Shown one piece after another: positions 42,761 through 53,965 of a stretch of DNA of 64,000 nucleotides. The DNA lies in assembly GCA_019279435.1 (NCBI GenBank), contig JAAALK010000286.1:41849712-41913711 (forward strand), in the 5' to 3' direction. Both the position numbers and the translations under genes were made by a program. The notes beneath the pieces were generated by a model. The model saw only the letters and a program-made list of their open reading frames with translations. It was not told the origin of the DNA and made no database searches. The first letter of the stretch is position 1, and each line of letters starts with the position of its first letter. Source of the stretch: Zizania palustris. Lineage: Eukaryota > Streptophyta > Magnoliopsida > Poales > Poaceae.

Positions 42761-43440
42761 TCAGGGAAAATCGAGGCGGAAGGGGCGGCATCGGGTGGAA
42801 CATTGGGCTTTTACCTTGCTATAGAAGACACTTTGTGCCCTCACCCCTGCCTCCTCCAATGACAAGGCCTCAACCGACTCCCTGATCAGATCGTTGGGCC
42901 TCGAGAACTCATACCCGAGGTAGAGCTGCTGCTTCAGTGGTGCAACCTGACGGAGCAAGAAGCTGATCACGACCTGGAAGCCCGTGAGGTTCCTTTCTCG
43001 AAGACGGCGGATCAAGGCCACCAACTCATCAACTTGCCCTGTTCCTCGACCGGGCACCGGTCGATCCAGGCGGCAGATGCCAGCGGCACTCGGTCAATCT
43101 TCGGAGATAGGGATGGCTCGTGTTTGTCCACATAAAACCAACCCGAGTGTCACCCTTGTTTGAAGAGGGAAGTGGGACATAGATGTACTCTGCCACTTTC
43201 TCGTCACGAAGCTTAAGCCCACATCCTTTGACCACTTTGCTCCAAAGAGATCGCAAGTAGAAGAAGTTACGGAAAAGATTGAAATAGGGATCGATCCACA
43301 GAAAAGACTCACACAACTCGGTGAAGATGGCAAGGTGAAGAATGGAGTTGGGGTTCAGATTGCAGAGAGAGATATCATAATGATAAAGAATACCATGAAG
43401 AAAAGGATGCACCGGCAACTAGAAGCCATGAAGAAAGAAG
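42761..43440 (-). pseudogene. Antisense Transposase_28-like ORF of gypsy element
   Basis: The minus strand encodes a plant 'putative gypsy type transposon' domain: HPFLHGILYHYDISLCNLNPNSILHLAIF followed by C-E-x-F-L-x-I-x-P-x-F-x-L-F. The next frame continues with GFQVVISFLLRQVAPLKQ and LSLEEAGVRAQSVFY. It runs opposite to the adjacent PPT/LTR, as with the antisense ORFs of Tat-lineage elements. Stops and a frame break at about 43050 show decay. Its role in the family is unknown. Confidence 0.62.
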
Positions 43441-44714
43441 GAATCAAAGACCACGATCTCGTGGGTGTCCGGGGAAGGAAATGTCTCACTGTCGGCCGCT
43501 CGCCACGACGAGATGGCCTTCGGTGGGATCTCTCCCCGATCCTCCAGCACCTACATCGCCGCTTCCCCCATGGTGGGGACACGAAACTCTTCCAGGTGAT
43601 CCACCAGCTTCCGAGGTGTGTTTGTTGCCATTGAAGTCTTGGAGACCCTCGCCAAAGGTTTCAGATTGAACAACCACCAGGCTTTGCGATAGAAAATCAT
43701 GCAGTTGCAGTGCCGAGAACTTTTGTGAGGCGCCAGGAGATCGGAAGAAGAAGGAGAAGCAACGGATGGAGTACTACTTCAAAATGCGTCGGGGAGGTTA
43801 CTTATAACTTTCCTCCTAGCGGTTCCCTGTCCCGAAGCATCATGACTGCCAAAGCAAGCAGTTTGGAAAAGCACTTTTAACCATCAATCGCGCTGGCACG
43901 ATTCCCATGGATTGCTCAAAGGGTATTGAATTGCGTTCCAAAAGATGAAGCAAGAAAAAAATCAAGTGAAGAAACAACGCCAATTGTCGTCTTCCCGCAT
44001 GGTAACTTCGGCTGGCAGGGAGGCAGCACAGTTTAAAGATCAACTATGGCAATGGTAAACCCCCCCAAAGAAGATGGTTTGAGACTGAAGCTCATTCTCT
44101 GAAGAAACTTCAACCTCGAGGGCTGCACTCGGTAGGTGCACCTAGGCGGTGCACCGATCGAAGACATGACTACTTCAAAGTTACTTGGAGCTCTTCCCGC
44201 TTGCTCCGAGCACGGCGCATGCCGAAAAGAGCTCGGGGGCTGCTGTCGGGGATATGATCCAGGGTACCCCACCGAGTGGTTTAGCTCGGATCGCTGACTA
44301 CTGGCTAGGCCAGCCCATGAAGGACTTCCCGACCGCCAGGCCTCCCACTCGGGAGCATATGCGCCCAAGTGGTGAGACGCCAATGGTCGGCTCAGGGCCA
44401 TCTGCTCAATGGTTATCTCCAATCAACGCCAATGCCTCAATGACAATCATTAGCGCTAATTAAAGTTAGTTATGCTGGTAGTTATGCAGCTGTTTATGCA
44501 TGCTATCAATATTATGGTTAATTTCTGTAACTCCCCGGTCCTTCTCATATAAAAGGATTAGGGTAGGCCCTAAGACAGACAACCCACACACGGGACACAG
44601 ACACAAAAAACAGAAGACAGAAGAGAAGGGATCGACACATGAGATCACCTGAGAACTCATATCGTAGGACACCCTCTCCCCATTCATACATACACACACA
44701 TAAGTAGGGTTGTT

Positions 44715-44928
44715 GGGAAAATATCCTGTGCAATCACTTATATTGGTGCAATCGTGCAATCAAACCATCTAGTACATCCAATCAAGCGATCTGGTGCATC
44801 CACCTGAAACCTAGTACTTTTTTTACTTTTAACCTCTTTCATATATAACTGTTGGATCTAGATTGGATGCACCAGATGGTTTGATTGCATGCTTGCACCA
44901 AATTAGTGATTGCACAAGATATTTCCCC
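44715..44928. mobile_element. 214-bp MULE-type MITE
   Basis: Perfect 9-bp target duplication AGGGTTGTT (44706-44714 and 44929-44937). Terminal inverted repeats GGGAAAATATCCTGTGCAAT and GGGGAAATATCTTGTGCAAT, extending some 50 bp with GATGGTTTGATTG. Inserted in the gypsy LTR-like sequence. Confidence 0.88.
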
Positions 44929-45124
44929 AGGGTTGTTATCCTATAGGAGGCCCGAACCTGTCTAAAAATCTCTCATGACTGTCTCCTCAATTTTTTACCC
45001 CTTTCTCGCTCTTTTCAATCGAGGTAACCATCGAATCCATAGCCGCGACTCCTCCTTTCTACCTACAGAAATCACACTACGGGTACCCCCTGTAGGCTTG
45101 TTGTTCCCACGCAACGACACCTTC

Positions 45125-47094
45125 TGAGAAACCAAGGGTTGGTTTCGGTGTTTTGTGATGAGTGATTGACTGGATTTTACCCTCTGTTCGAAGGGTACCT
45201 CCGGAGGGGCTTCGGAGGTGGTACCTCCGAAGGATGTTCGGAGGTGTGTCACCGGAGTGTGTTCGGTGTTTGCTTGCTGCAGCTGTGCAGCGGAGTGTGG
45301 CTGTCGGAGGGGTCCGGCAGTACACGATGACAGGGTTCGTACCGATGGCTTCGGTACTTTGGGCGGTACACCGGAGTGTGTACCGGAGGTTGTTAACCCG
45401 GAGAGGTCTCCGGAGTACTGGATACACTTGTCTGTGGTGCGCAGGGACTTCGGAGGCGACGGACAGGGTTCGAGCCAGGTGAACCTGGGTCAAGCGGGAG
45501 GCTTGATGCCAGGGGAGCGGGGAGCTCCGTCACGGTGGCTGCGAAGGTGGTCCGGGTCGGTCCTCGGGTCGAGGCGTGCCAGGTAAAGGCAGAGAGTGCG
45601 GAGCGTGGCTCCGGCTGAAGGTACTCCGAGACAAGTCCTCGGAGGTGAGGCACTTCGAAGGTACTCCGAACGGAGTGACTTCGGAGTTGGTGGACCAAGT
45701 CCTCTGTGGAGGCAAGGGATTCGATGTGTGCTCCGGAGGGAGACACTCGAAGGTACCCGACGAAGGTCTCAGAAGTCGAGGCGCATCGAAGGCATGGTCC
45801 GGGTGAGGCTTGTCGAGGAAGTGTGCTCGGGGAGAGGCACTGCGACGAAGTGCTCATGGAATGCTTCATGCGGAGGCCTTGGACGAAGGAGGGACTTCGA
45901 AGGGTGGTACTCCGAAGGTGGGGCTTCGGAGTAAGGATGACTTGTGGTGCTTCGGCCATGCATGGCTTCGGTACACGGACGGACGATGGTTGAGCTCGAA
46001 GTAGCTGCGAAGCCGTGGAGATCCACTTCGGAGGTGGTGGTGCGAAGGCCCAAGGGCTTTGACGGCTTCGGCTTAAAACCGTCACTGTATCGAAGGACTT
46101 CTTCGGCGGAGCGAAGGCCAACAGGCTGCAGGCTTCTCGCCGAAGCTACCGCACCCTCCGGTGCGAAGGGAGGTTCCAGAAGTCAACTCTGTAAAGGCTG
46201 ACACTGTCTGTTCTGAAAAAGGCTGACACTGTCCCCTCTGCAGCTGACAGAGAAGCCTCCAAAGTAAAGGTGGACTACCTTTTGTACCCCTTAGTTCTGT
46301 AGAGACAAAATGGATGTAAACCCTAGGGGTAAAGTAGTCACTTCCTTAGGATGAAGCCGTGGGCTATAAATTTGGGGGCTCGGTAGGTAACATTTAACAC
46401 TTTGAGCATTTACTGTTGAGCTCCTGTAGCCACACACTTCGATTGAATATATCTAGAGTGCATTTTCAGTGTTCCTTGTTCAAGCGGCGAAGCCCTGTTT
46501 TTCCTGTGCTTTTTGCTTGAGCTCGCTTTGCATACTTCGATAGTTTAGTGCACCGAAGCCTGTTGAGGCGAAGGTTGTTTTTCGTGCGAGGTGTGTTTTG
46601 TCAGTGTGCATTTCGCTCTGTGTAACAGGAGGTGTAACCTCGCTGCTTACTAGCGTAGCCCTGACCGAGGCCCGTTTTGCTTCTTGTGTCGAAGCCCTTA
46701 GTTTAGTCCAGTTGTGTGGTTGTAGACCTTCGTGTACGAAGCCCAGCACTAGTTGCTGCCGTCAAGTACTAGGTCGAAGTCCTCTGAGGGCTGTCCACTC
46801 TTGCGAAGGGTGAAGTGCGAAGCCTGCTCAAAGCACCCTGTGTGCGGAGCCCGCACTGACTTAGCAGAGTAGGTTTTGAGGGTTGTAAGTGGAGCGAAGT
46901 CTTCTTGGCTTCGAACTTTTGCTCCTCCGAAGCCTGTGTTCGAAGGTGTCGAAGTACCTCCGAACCAGACCTTCGAAGGTAGTGTTCGAAGCCTGTTCCG
47001 CAGAAGACAGAACTGAAACCGAAGGCTAGTTTTTAGTCCGAAATTTTAAAAGCTCCCATTCACCCCCCCTCTGGTCGCCGTTTCCGGTCCAACA
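45125..47094 (+). repeat. 5' LTR of Sirevirus-like element
   Basis: CpG-rich, with many inverted CTCCGAAG/CTTCGGAG motifs between 45190 and 46180. TATA box CTATAAA at about 46374-46380. Ends CGGTCCAACA. Several antisense and sense open frames of 60-240 codons occur here and are repeated in the 3' LTR; they are composition artefacts. Confidence 0.93.
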
Positions 47095-47159
47095 ATTGGT
47101 ATCAGAGCTTGGTTAAGATCACCAGTTGACCTTAACCGGTTTTGTGATCTATTGGCGAC

Positions 47160-49622
47160 ATGGATAGAGGCAGTAAAATTCCTCTGTTCGATGGGACAGA
47201 TTTTGCATACTGGAAGGTGCGCATGGAGGCTTACTTGTTAAGCCAAGGAAATGCAATTTGGGAGATTGTCGACTCACAATACTCCATCCCTGATACCCGC
47301 ACCACTCAAACCGAAAAGGATCAGTATATTGCCAACTCGAAGGCAAGGAACATACTGTTCATTGGCTTGAGTCGGAGTGAGTTTGATAGGGTGCAGCACC
47401 TTAGGACTGCTAGGGAGATTTGGACAACACTCACTGTCTTTCATGAGGGCTCTGCTCAGATTAAGGCCAGGCGCCAAAGCACCTACAATCAACAGTATCA
47501 GCTGTTTGTGCAGGCACCTGGTGAATCTGTAGATGCCATGTTTTCTCGCTTTGACGCGATAGTGAGTAACTTGCGATCCAACGGGACGCTTGCTTACAGT
47601 GATCACGATAGGGCTATCAAGCTTCTCTATGCTCTTGATCGTAGCATATGGGAAGTGAAGATATCCAGCATTGAGGAGTCCACAGGCTATGACACTCTAA
47701 CCTGTGATGAACTCTTTAGCAAGCTGAAGTCCACAGAGATTGCCAAGGCATCTCTTGCTGTGCACAGAAGCTCTTTGCCACAGCCATTGGCATTGGTTTC
47801 TAGCACTAGCCGTGGCACCACTGCAAAACCAAGCACATCAGGCACTTGTGTTCTTGCAGATGGTTTTGCTCTGTCCTCCCTGGTCTCCGTCACAAAGGAG
47901 CAGGTGGATACTCTAGCAGATGATGAGCTTGCTCTCATTGCCCGGAGGTTCACCCGCTTTCATCATGAGAGACGGGACTAGAGGAGAAGTGGTTTTAGTG
48001 GCTGCTATGAATGTGGCGACACCTCTCACATTAAGGCAAATTGCCCCAAGGTCAAGAAGAGAGATGAGAGTGACCGCCCTAAATACCACAAGAAGGAGAG
48101 GAAACCCTTTGTGAAGGGCAAGCGCGGCAAGATGGCTAAGAAAGTAGCCAAGGCCGCTTCCAGAGCTTTTGTTGCTGCTCTCAGCGACATCGACACTTCC
48201 TCAACTGAGGAGTCGAGCTCTGAGGAGGAGGAGTCCCCAAGGAAGGAGGACAAGAAGGACAAGAAGGGACGTGACTTCACCGGCCTTTGCTTCATGGCCG
48301 ACAGCGATCACAGCGGCGATGAGCTTGACTCATCTGAGGTAAACCTATCTTCTGACCAGCTTCTAATTAAATTAGATGAGCTGAATGAGGTTGTGCTTGG
48401 TCAGGATAGATTACTTGTGCAAGCCGCTAGAGAACGAAAAGACCTTAGACTTAGGCTAGAAAACATTTCTACTGAATATGCCATGCTTAAGTCTAAATTT
48501 AATGATGCTGAATGTGAATCATGTTCTGTTGTCATGAGTGAGCTTGCTCAGTTGCGTTCTGTTCATGCTCAAACTCTTTCTGAGCTTGAGACTGCACAGA
48601 AGCAGCTTTTGGAGGTGGATTCTAGACCTCATAATGTTGTTGATTGCATGAACTGCTCTTTATTACGCGATAGCATTAATTTACGTGATAAGCATGTTCA
48701 TGATTTGGAGGCTAGATTGGAGAGGGCCGGTAGTTCTAAGGATGTGCAACCTGTTTGTGACACCTGCATTACCCTTAAGGACCAGCTAGGCACTGTTAGA
48801 GAGCGAGCTGAAAACCTCATGTCTGAAAATGAATACCTTCTCTCTGTGGTGAACAAATGCACTGAGGGGAAGGGTAGGATGGATTTGCTCTTGGCCAAGA
48901 CCAAGTTGTGTGCTGACAGAGCAGGGGTAGCTCTAGGTTTGGGTTTTGAGAGGATAGCTTCAGACAGTAAGACCAAAACTGTTTTTACCTCTCCTACCAC
49001 CCTAGAGAAAGAGAGAGCTCTGTTGGACACCCCATCAGCCAAAAAGCCTACCCATCCACCAAAGAAAACCACTCCTCCTGCCAAGAAAAATCTTCCCAAG
49101 AAAACCACTCAAAAGAAACCCAAGGAGCCTGTGAGAGTTGCTCCTGTGACCCATGAGAGTGCCCCCAGGAGAGTGTTTCATTGTTCTTATTGTCAGCGGG
49201 CGGGTCATTTGATTGGTTTCTGTTTCCGTCGCATCAAGGATGAGCGACGTGCACAGGCGATGAGCTATCAGGACATGCATTACCCATCTTTAGGTATGCA
49301 TGAGTCTGAGTATTACTCTCGTCCTGCTTTCGAGGCTCCTCGTGCTTCTCGGAGAGGTTTTGCTCCTCGAGGTGTTCACCATGTTTCATATGGTGGTAGA
49401 CCTCGGGCGAGTAGTTCTGTACCTCGTCAGAGTAGGAGACCTCGTCATGCTTTGCGTTCTTTGCATATAGGTAGACCTCGCACTTTGCATCATTCTGATT
49501 ATTATGTGCGTAGACCGTCTGCTTTTACTGTGCCTACTACTCGTGTCACTCAGTGCTGGATGCCTCGTCATTATTTTACTCACCCCAGCACTGAGCGATC
49601 GAGGCGTTCTTATCATGTGTAG
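47160..49622 (+). pseudogene. Sirevirus gag with one internal stop
   Basis: From ATG 47160 (MDRGSKIPLFDGTDFAYWK) the UBN2/copia gag domain continues to residue 273, where TAG at 47979-47981 interrupts the frame (expected RRDW-type context, so likely TGG to TAG). The same frame continues with a CCHC knuckle (CYECGDTSHIKANC), an acidic/serine stretch, a long coiled-coil region from about 48350 to 48900, a Lys/Pro-rich segment, a second knuckle (CSYCQRAGHLIGFC) and an Arg/Tyr/His-rich end. It stops at TAG 49620-49622, after which pol follows in the same frame. Confidence 0.85.
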
Positions 49623-52600
49623 GCGACAGGTCGAGGCTTGGAGGGCACGTGGATCATGGACTCCGGTTGTTCGCGCCACATGACCGGAGATGCAGCTTGG
49701 TTCTCCAGCCTCACCACAACCAAGCAAAGGGAACATATCACCTTCGGAAACAATCGAAGGAGTAGAGTGAAAGGTAAAGGTGTGGTAAGAATTAATTCAA
49801 ACTTCACTCTCAAAGATGTTGCTTTGGTTGAGAACCTGGGATACAATTTGCTGTCGGTATCTCAGTTGCTTGATGAGGGCTTCGAAGTGCGATTTCATCG
49901 CGATACTTCGCAAGTGCTCAATTCTGATGGCGTTGTGGTGTGTAAGATCTTTAGGGTTGGGAGAGTTTTTGGAGCTGATTTTTCAGAGTCGTCTGGTTCT
50001 TCTCATTGTCTTGTTGCACATTCGACTTCTGAGCTTTGGAAGTGGCATAGGAGACTAGGGCATATGAGCTTTGAGTTGCTCGCTCGTCTGAGCGCCCTAG
50101 GCTTGATCCGAGGATTGCCCAAGCTCAAGTTTGAGAAGAATTTAGTTTGCGCTCCATGTCGACATGGAAAAATGATTGCCGCTTCGCATTCGCCAGTCAC
50201 TACAGTGATGACTGAACAGCCCGGAGAACTTCTCCATATGGACACTGTAGGTCCTTCACGGGTTAGTTCTTTAGGCGGCAAGTGGTATGTACTTGTTATT
50301 GTCGACGATTACTCTCGCTACTCTTGGGTCTTCTTTCTTGCCAGCAAGGATGAAGTGTTTTCACACTTTCGGAGCTTGGCTTTGAGACTTTTCACTGAAC
50401 TCCCCGGTGCATTAAAATTCATTCGAAGCGACAATGGCACTGAGTTCAAAAATAGTCTCTTTGTTGACTTTGCATGGAGCATGGCATAGAACATCAATTT
50501 TCTGCTCCGCGGGTTCCTCAACAGAACGGTGTTGTTGAGAGGAAAAACCGCACTTTGGTTGAGATGGCTAGGACGATGCTTGATGAGCATAGGACTCCTA
50601 GAAAATTCTGGGCTGAGGCCATGAACACTGCTTGCTACATCTCAAACCGAATTTTCTTGCGCTCAATTTTAAACTTGACATCTTATGAGCTGCGTTTTGG
50701 AAGACAGCCCAAGGTTACTCATCTTCGAGTTTTTGGCTGTCGCTGCTTTATCCTAAAACGTGGTAATTTGGATAAATTTGAGTCGCGCTCTTCTGACGGG
50801 ATCTTTTTGGGTTATACTACTCATGGTCATTCCTATCGTGTTTATAATTTGGAGACTAACACTGTCATCGAGTCATGTGATGTGACTTTTGATGAATCAA
50901 CCCCCTCTGTTAGTTCTGCTTTTGAACTGGCAAATGAACACGACATGGAACAGACCTTATTCGAAGACGAAGATCCCGGAGAATTCGAGGATGAACCCCT
51001 ACTACCCTCGACATCGACCCCCGAAGCTGACCCCGCTTCTACTACTTCGGCACGAGGTCCCGAAGCAACTACCTCAACATCGGTCATATTGGACCACTCC
51101 AACGCACAAGTTGAGGGGGAGACTGCATCCCGCCGCGAGGCTCCACATCATGTCCAAAGGATGCATCCTCCCGAGCAGATCATTGGTGAGCTTGATCAAA
51201 GGGTAACACGTTCTCACGCTCATTTTACTAATACTGCTTTTGTTGCTTCTTTCGAGCCCTTAGATGTTAGTCATGCCCTTTCTGATTCTAGTTGGATCAA
51301 TGCCATGCATGAAGAGCTTGAAAATTTTGAGAGAAACCAAGTCTGGACTTTAGTTGATCCTCCACCAAATGTTCATTTCATTGGAACAAAATGGATTTTC
51401 AAAAACAAACAAGGGGAGGATGGGACAATTGTTAGAAACAAGGCTAGACTTGTAGCTCAGGGCTTTTCTCAACTAGAAGGGATTGATTTTACTGAAACTT
51501 TTGCACCTGTTGCTCGCCTTGAGGCCATTAGATTTTGCTTGCTTTTGCGACATCCCGGGGATTCAAACTCTATCAAATGGATGTCAAAAGTGCTTTTCTT
51601 AATGGCTTCATAGGTGAAGATGTTTATGTAAAACAACCCCCTGGTTTTGAAAACCCCAAGTACCCACATAAAGTCCTTAAACTTCATAAGGCTCTTTATG
51701 GACTCAAGCAGGCCCCTCGGGCTTGGTATGATAGACTTAAGTCTTTTCTGCTTGAGCGAGGGTATTTGATGGGCTCTATTGATAAAACTTTGTTTACTCT
51801 CAAGCATGGCAAAGATTTCCTTCTAGTGCAGATTTATGTGGATGATATCATCTTTGGTGGCTCTTCTCATGCTTTGGTTGCCGAGTTTGCAGATACCATG
51901 AGCAGGGAGTTTGAAATGTCAATGATGGGTGAACTCACCTTTTTCCTTGGTTTGCAAATCAAGCAAAGCAAACAAGGTACTTTTGTCCACCAGACAAAGT
52001 ACACCAAGGACCTGCTCAAGAAGTTCGACATGTCCGATGCAAAGCCCCTCGCCACTCCAATGGCTACATCTGCAGCGTTGGACCCTGACGAAGATGGAGA
52101 AGCCGTAGATCAGAAGGAGTTCCGGAGCATGATCGGCTCCCTCCTCTACTTGACTGCCACGAGGCCGGACATACACTTCGCAGTGTGTCTGTGCGCTCGT
52201 TTTCAGGCTTCACCACGAGCTTCGCACCGCCAAGCGGTTAAGCGCATCTTAAGGTATCTCAAACACACCCTTGAATTTGGCATATGGTATTCATCGTCTT
52301 CATCTTTATGTCTTAGAGGTTATTCAGATGCGGATTTTGCTGGGTGTAGAATTGATAGGAAGAGTACCTCTGGTACTTGTCATTTTCTGGGTACTTCTCT
52401 GGTTTGCTGGTCCTCCCGCAAACAGTCTAGTGTTGCACAATCGACGGCTGAGGCCGAATATGTTGCTGCAGCTAGCTGTTGCTCTCAGATTTTGTGGATG
52501 GTTTCCACTTTGCGGGATTTCGGGTTAGATTATAAGAGTGTTCCACTTTTCTGTGATAACACTAGTGCTATTTGTATTGCAAACAACCCGGTTCAGCACT

Positions 52601-52788
52601 CCAGAACCAAACACATTGATGTACGGTATCATTTTCTCAGAGATCACAATGAGAAGGGTGATATTGAACTTCAATATGTTGATACCCAACACCAGCTTGC
52701 CGACATTTTTACAAAACCCCTCGATGCTTCTCGATTTGCTTACTTGCGTGGGGAACTTGGTATCTGTCATCCCTACGGCATTTTGTGA
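49623..52788 (+). pseudogene. Sirevirus pol with two frameshifts
   Basis: Protease WIMDSGCSRHMTG (DSG near 49661), integrase HHCC (WHRRLGHMSFELL and CAPCRHGKM) and core (LLHMDTVGP, IRSDNGTEF, QQNGVVERKN), RT (WIFKNKQGEDGTIVRNKARLV, YQMDVKSAFLNG, IYVDDIIFGG) and RNase H (YSDADFAGC, FCDNTSA). One-base losses near 50470 (TTT run) and 51529 (T run) shift the frame; otherwise it is complete to TGA at 52786-52788. Both lesions are in homopolymers, so sequencing or assembly error is possible. No envelope-like ORF is recognised downstream. Confidence 0.87.
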
Positions 52789-53965
52789 GGGGGAGCTGAT
52801 TTTAATTGTCTTGCATATGCTCGTTATGTGTGGAATTGCACTTACATCTTTTGCTATTATATGCCTGCTTTTAATTCAAAGAAGTCATGACAGCTCAGCT
52901 CTATGAAATATGTCTGGAACATTGAATGTGCATGATGTTTTATTTTCTAAAATCAAAACTTGCTCACTGCTAAATCGTGTATCTAGCTTGTTTAGGCAGG
53001 ACTGCTTTTAGCTATCTTTTATCTACTTGACAGCAAGACACTGTTCCTTGGATGCTAAAATTTGCAACTTGAAAAATTGTGTTCTTTATTCATGGATATT
53101 CATCAAAATAACTTATTCATCTAAATCAAAGTCAAAAATCCATGATTTGCCTGGTTTAAATGAAAAGAAAAGATCCAGGAGGGTTTCTTTGTCGCACTAC
53201 TCTATTCTAGACTGCTTACCATTGCACTTTGGTCTGAACTGGAATAGTGTAGTGTATGCCAAAATCACCGCCTTAAGCTTCAGATGGCTTTCATGCCTAG
53301 GCTTGGCCTGATTGGAAAGTATAAGGTGGACAAATAAATAACCCCTGACAATAAGAAAAAGAACAACAAAATTAATTGATCATCAAGTTTGCTTTCACAG
53401 CTCCTTTTGAACAAGACTTGTCTGTCTAGGGTAGAATTTGTTAGCTTTGCGCAGTCCTTGCCTTCTCATGTCTAACTACTGTGATTAAGTGGTGATGCTT
53501 TTACTTCAAAATGACAAAATCACATGCCATCATCTTGTTTCACAGATTGTTAAATTGAGCTGAGCACATGATCATTTGTGTTAATTTTGGCATATTTTTG
53601 CATTATATGTCTTTGCAATTCTATTCATTTCGCAGCTTTGCATCTTTTGAATACTCCTTGATGCTTGCATTGCCAAAGGGGAGAGATTTTGCTATGTTCT
53701 CTGCTGCAAGAAGGCATTATTTCTAAAGGGGGAGAGATTTTTGACATAAAGGGGGAGAAAAATTTGCTCAACTCAGGGGGAGTTTTTATCCAAAGGGAGT
53801 TTTGCTGAAGGGGCTTTTACTCTTTTACAAAGGGGGAGAAAATTTCTTTTATCAAGTGACATGCTTTGGCTCTTTTCTGAGTTTTTATGGTCACTTGTGT
53901 GCTGAAATTTTTTAAATTTTCTTGAACTTGGATTTGGTTGTCAATGCACTCATCAAGGGGGAGAT
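52789..53965 (+). other. Long non-coding interval with repeated polypurine tracts
   Basis: Between pol and the 3' LTR. The first roughly 850 bp are without recognisable coding. From about 53676 there are seven purine tracts of AAGGGGGAGA type (near 53676, 53726, 53741, 53775, 53793, 53829 and the one adjoining the LTR at 53954-53965). Multiple polypurine tracts are a published Sirevirus trait. Confidence 0.8.

Larger units (their letters stand above)
42715..45124 (+). mobile_element. Tat-like Ty3/gypsy 3' end (antisense ORF, PPT, partial LTR)
   Basis: On the plus strand a purine-rich AGCTCGGGGGCTGC tract (44230-44243) is followed by an LTR start TGTCGGGGATATG (44244), a combination typical of grass gypsy elements of the Tat/Grande/RIRE2 type. 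Upstream, on the minus strand, is a decayed Transposase_28-type ORF. The LTR is interrupted by a MULE-MITE (44715-44928) and by the Sirevirus at 45125; its end was not found. Confidence 0.6.

Noticed and set aside
45393..46121. 242-codon minus-strand open frame (and others) in the Sirevirus LTR, repeated at 54234-54962
   Set aside because: Identical in both LTRs because the LTRs are identical; content follows the CTCCGAAG repeat composition and has no recognisable domain.
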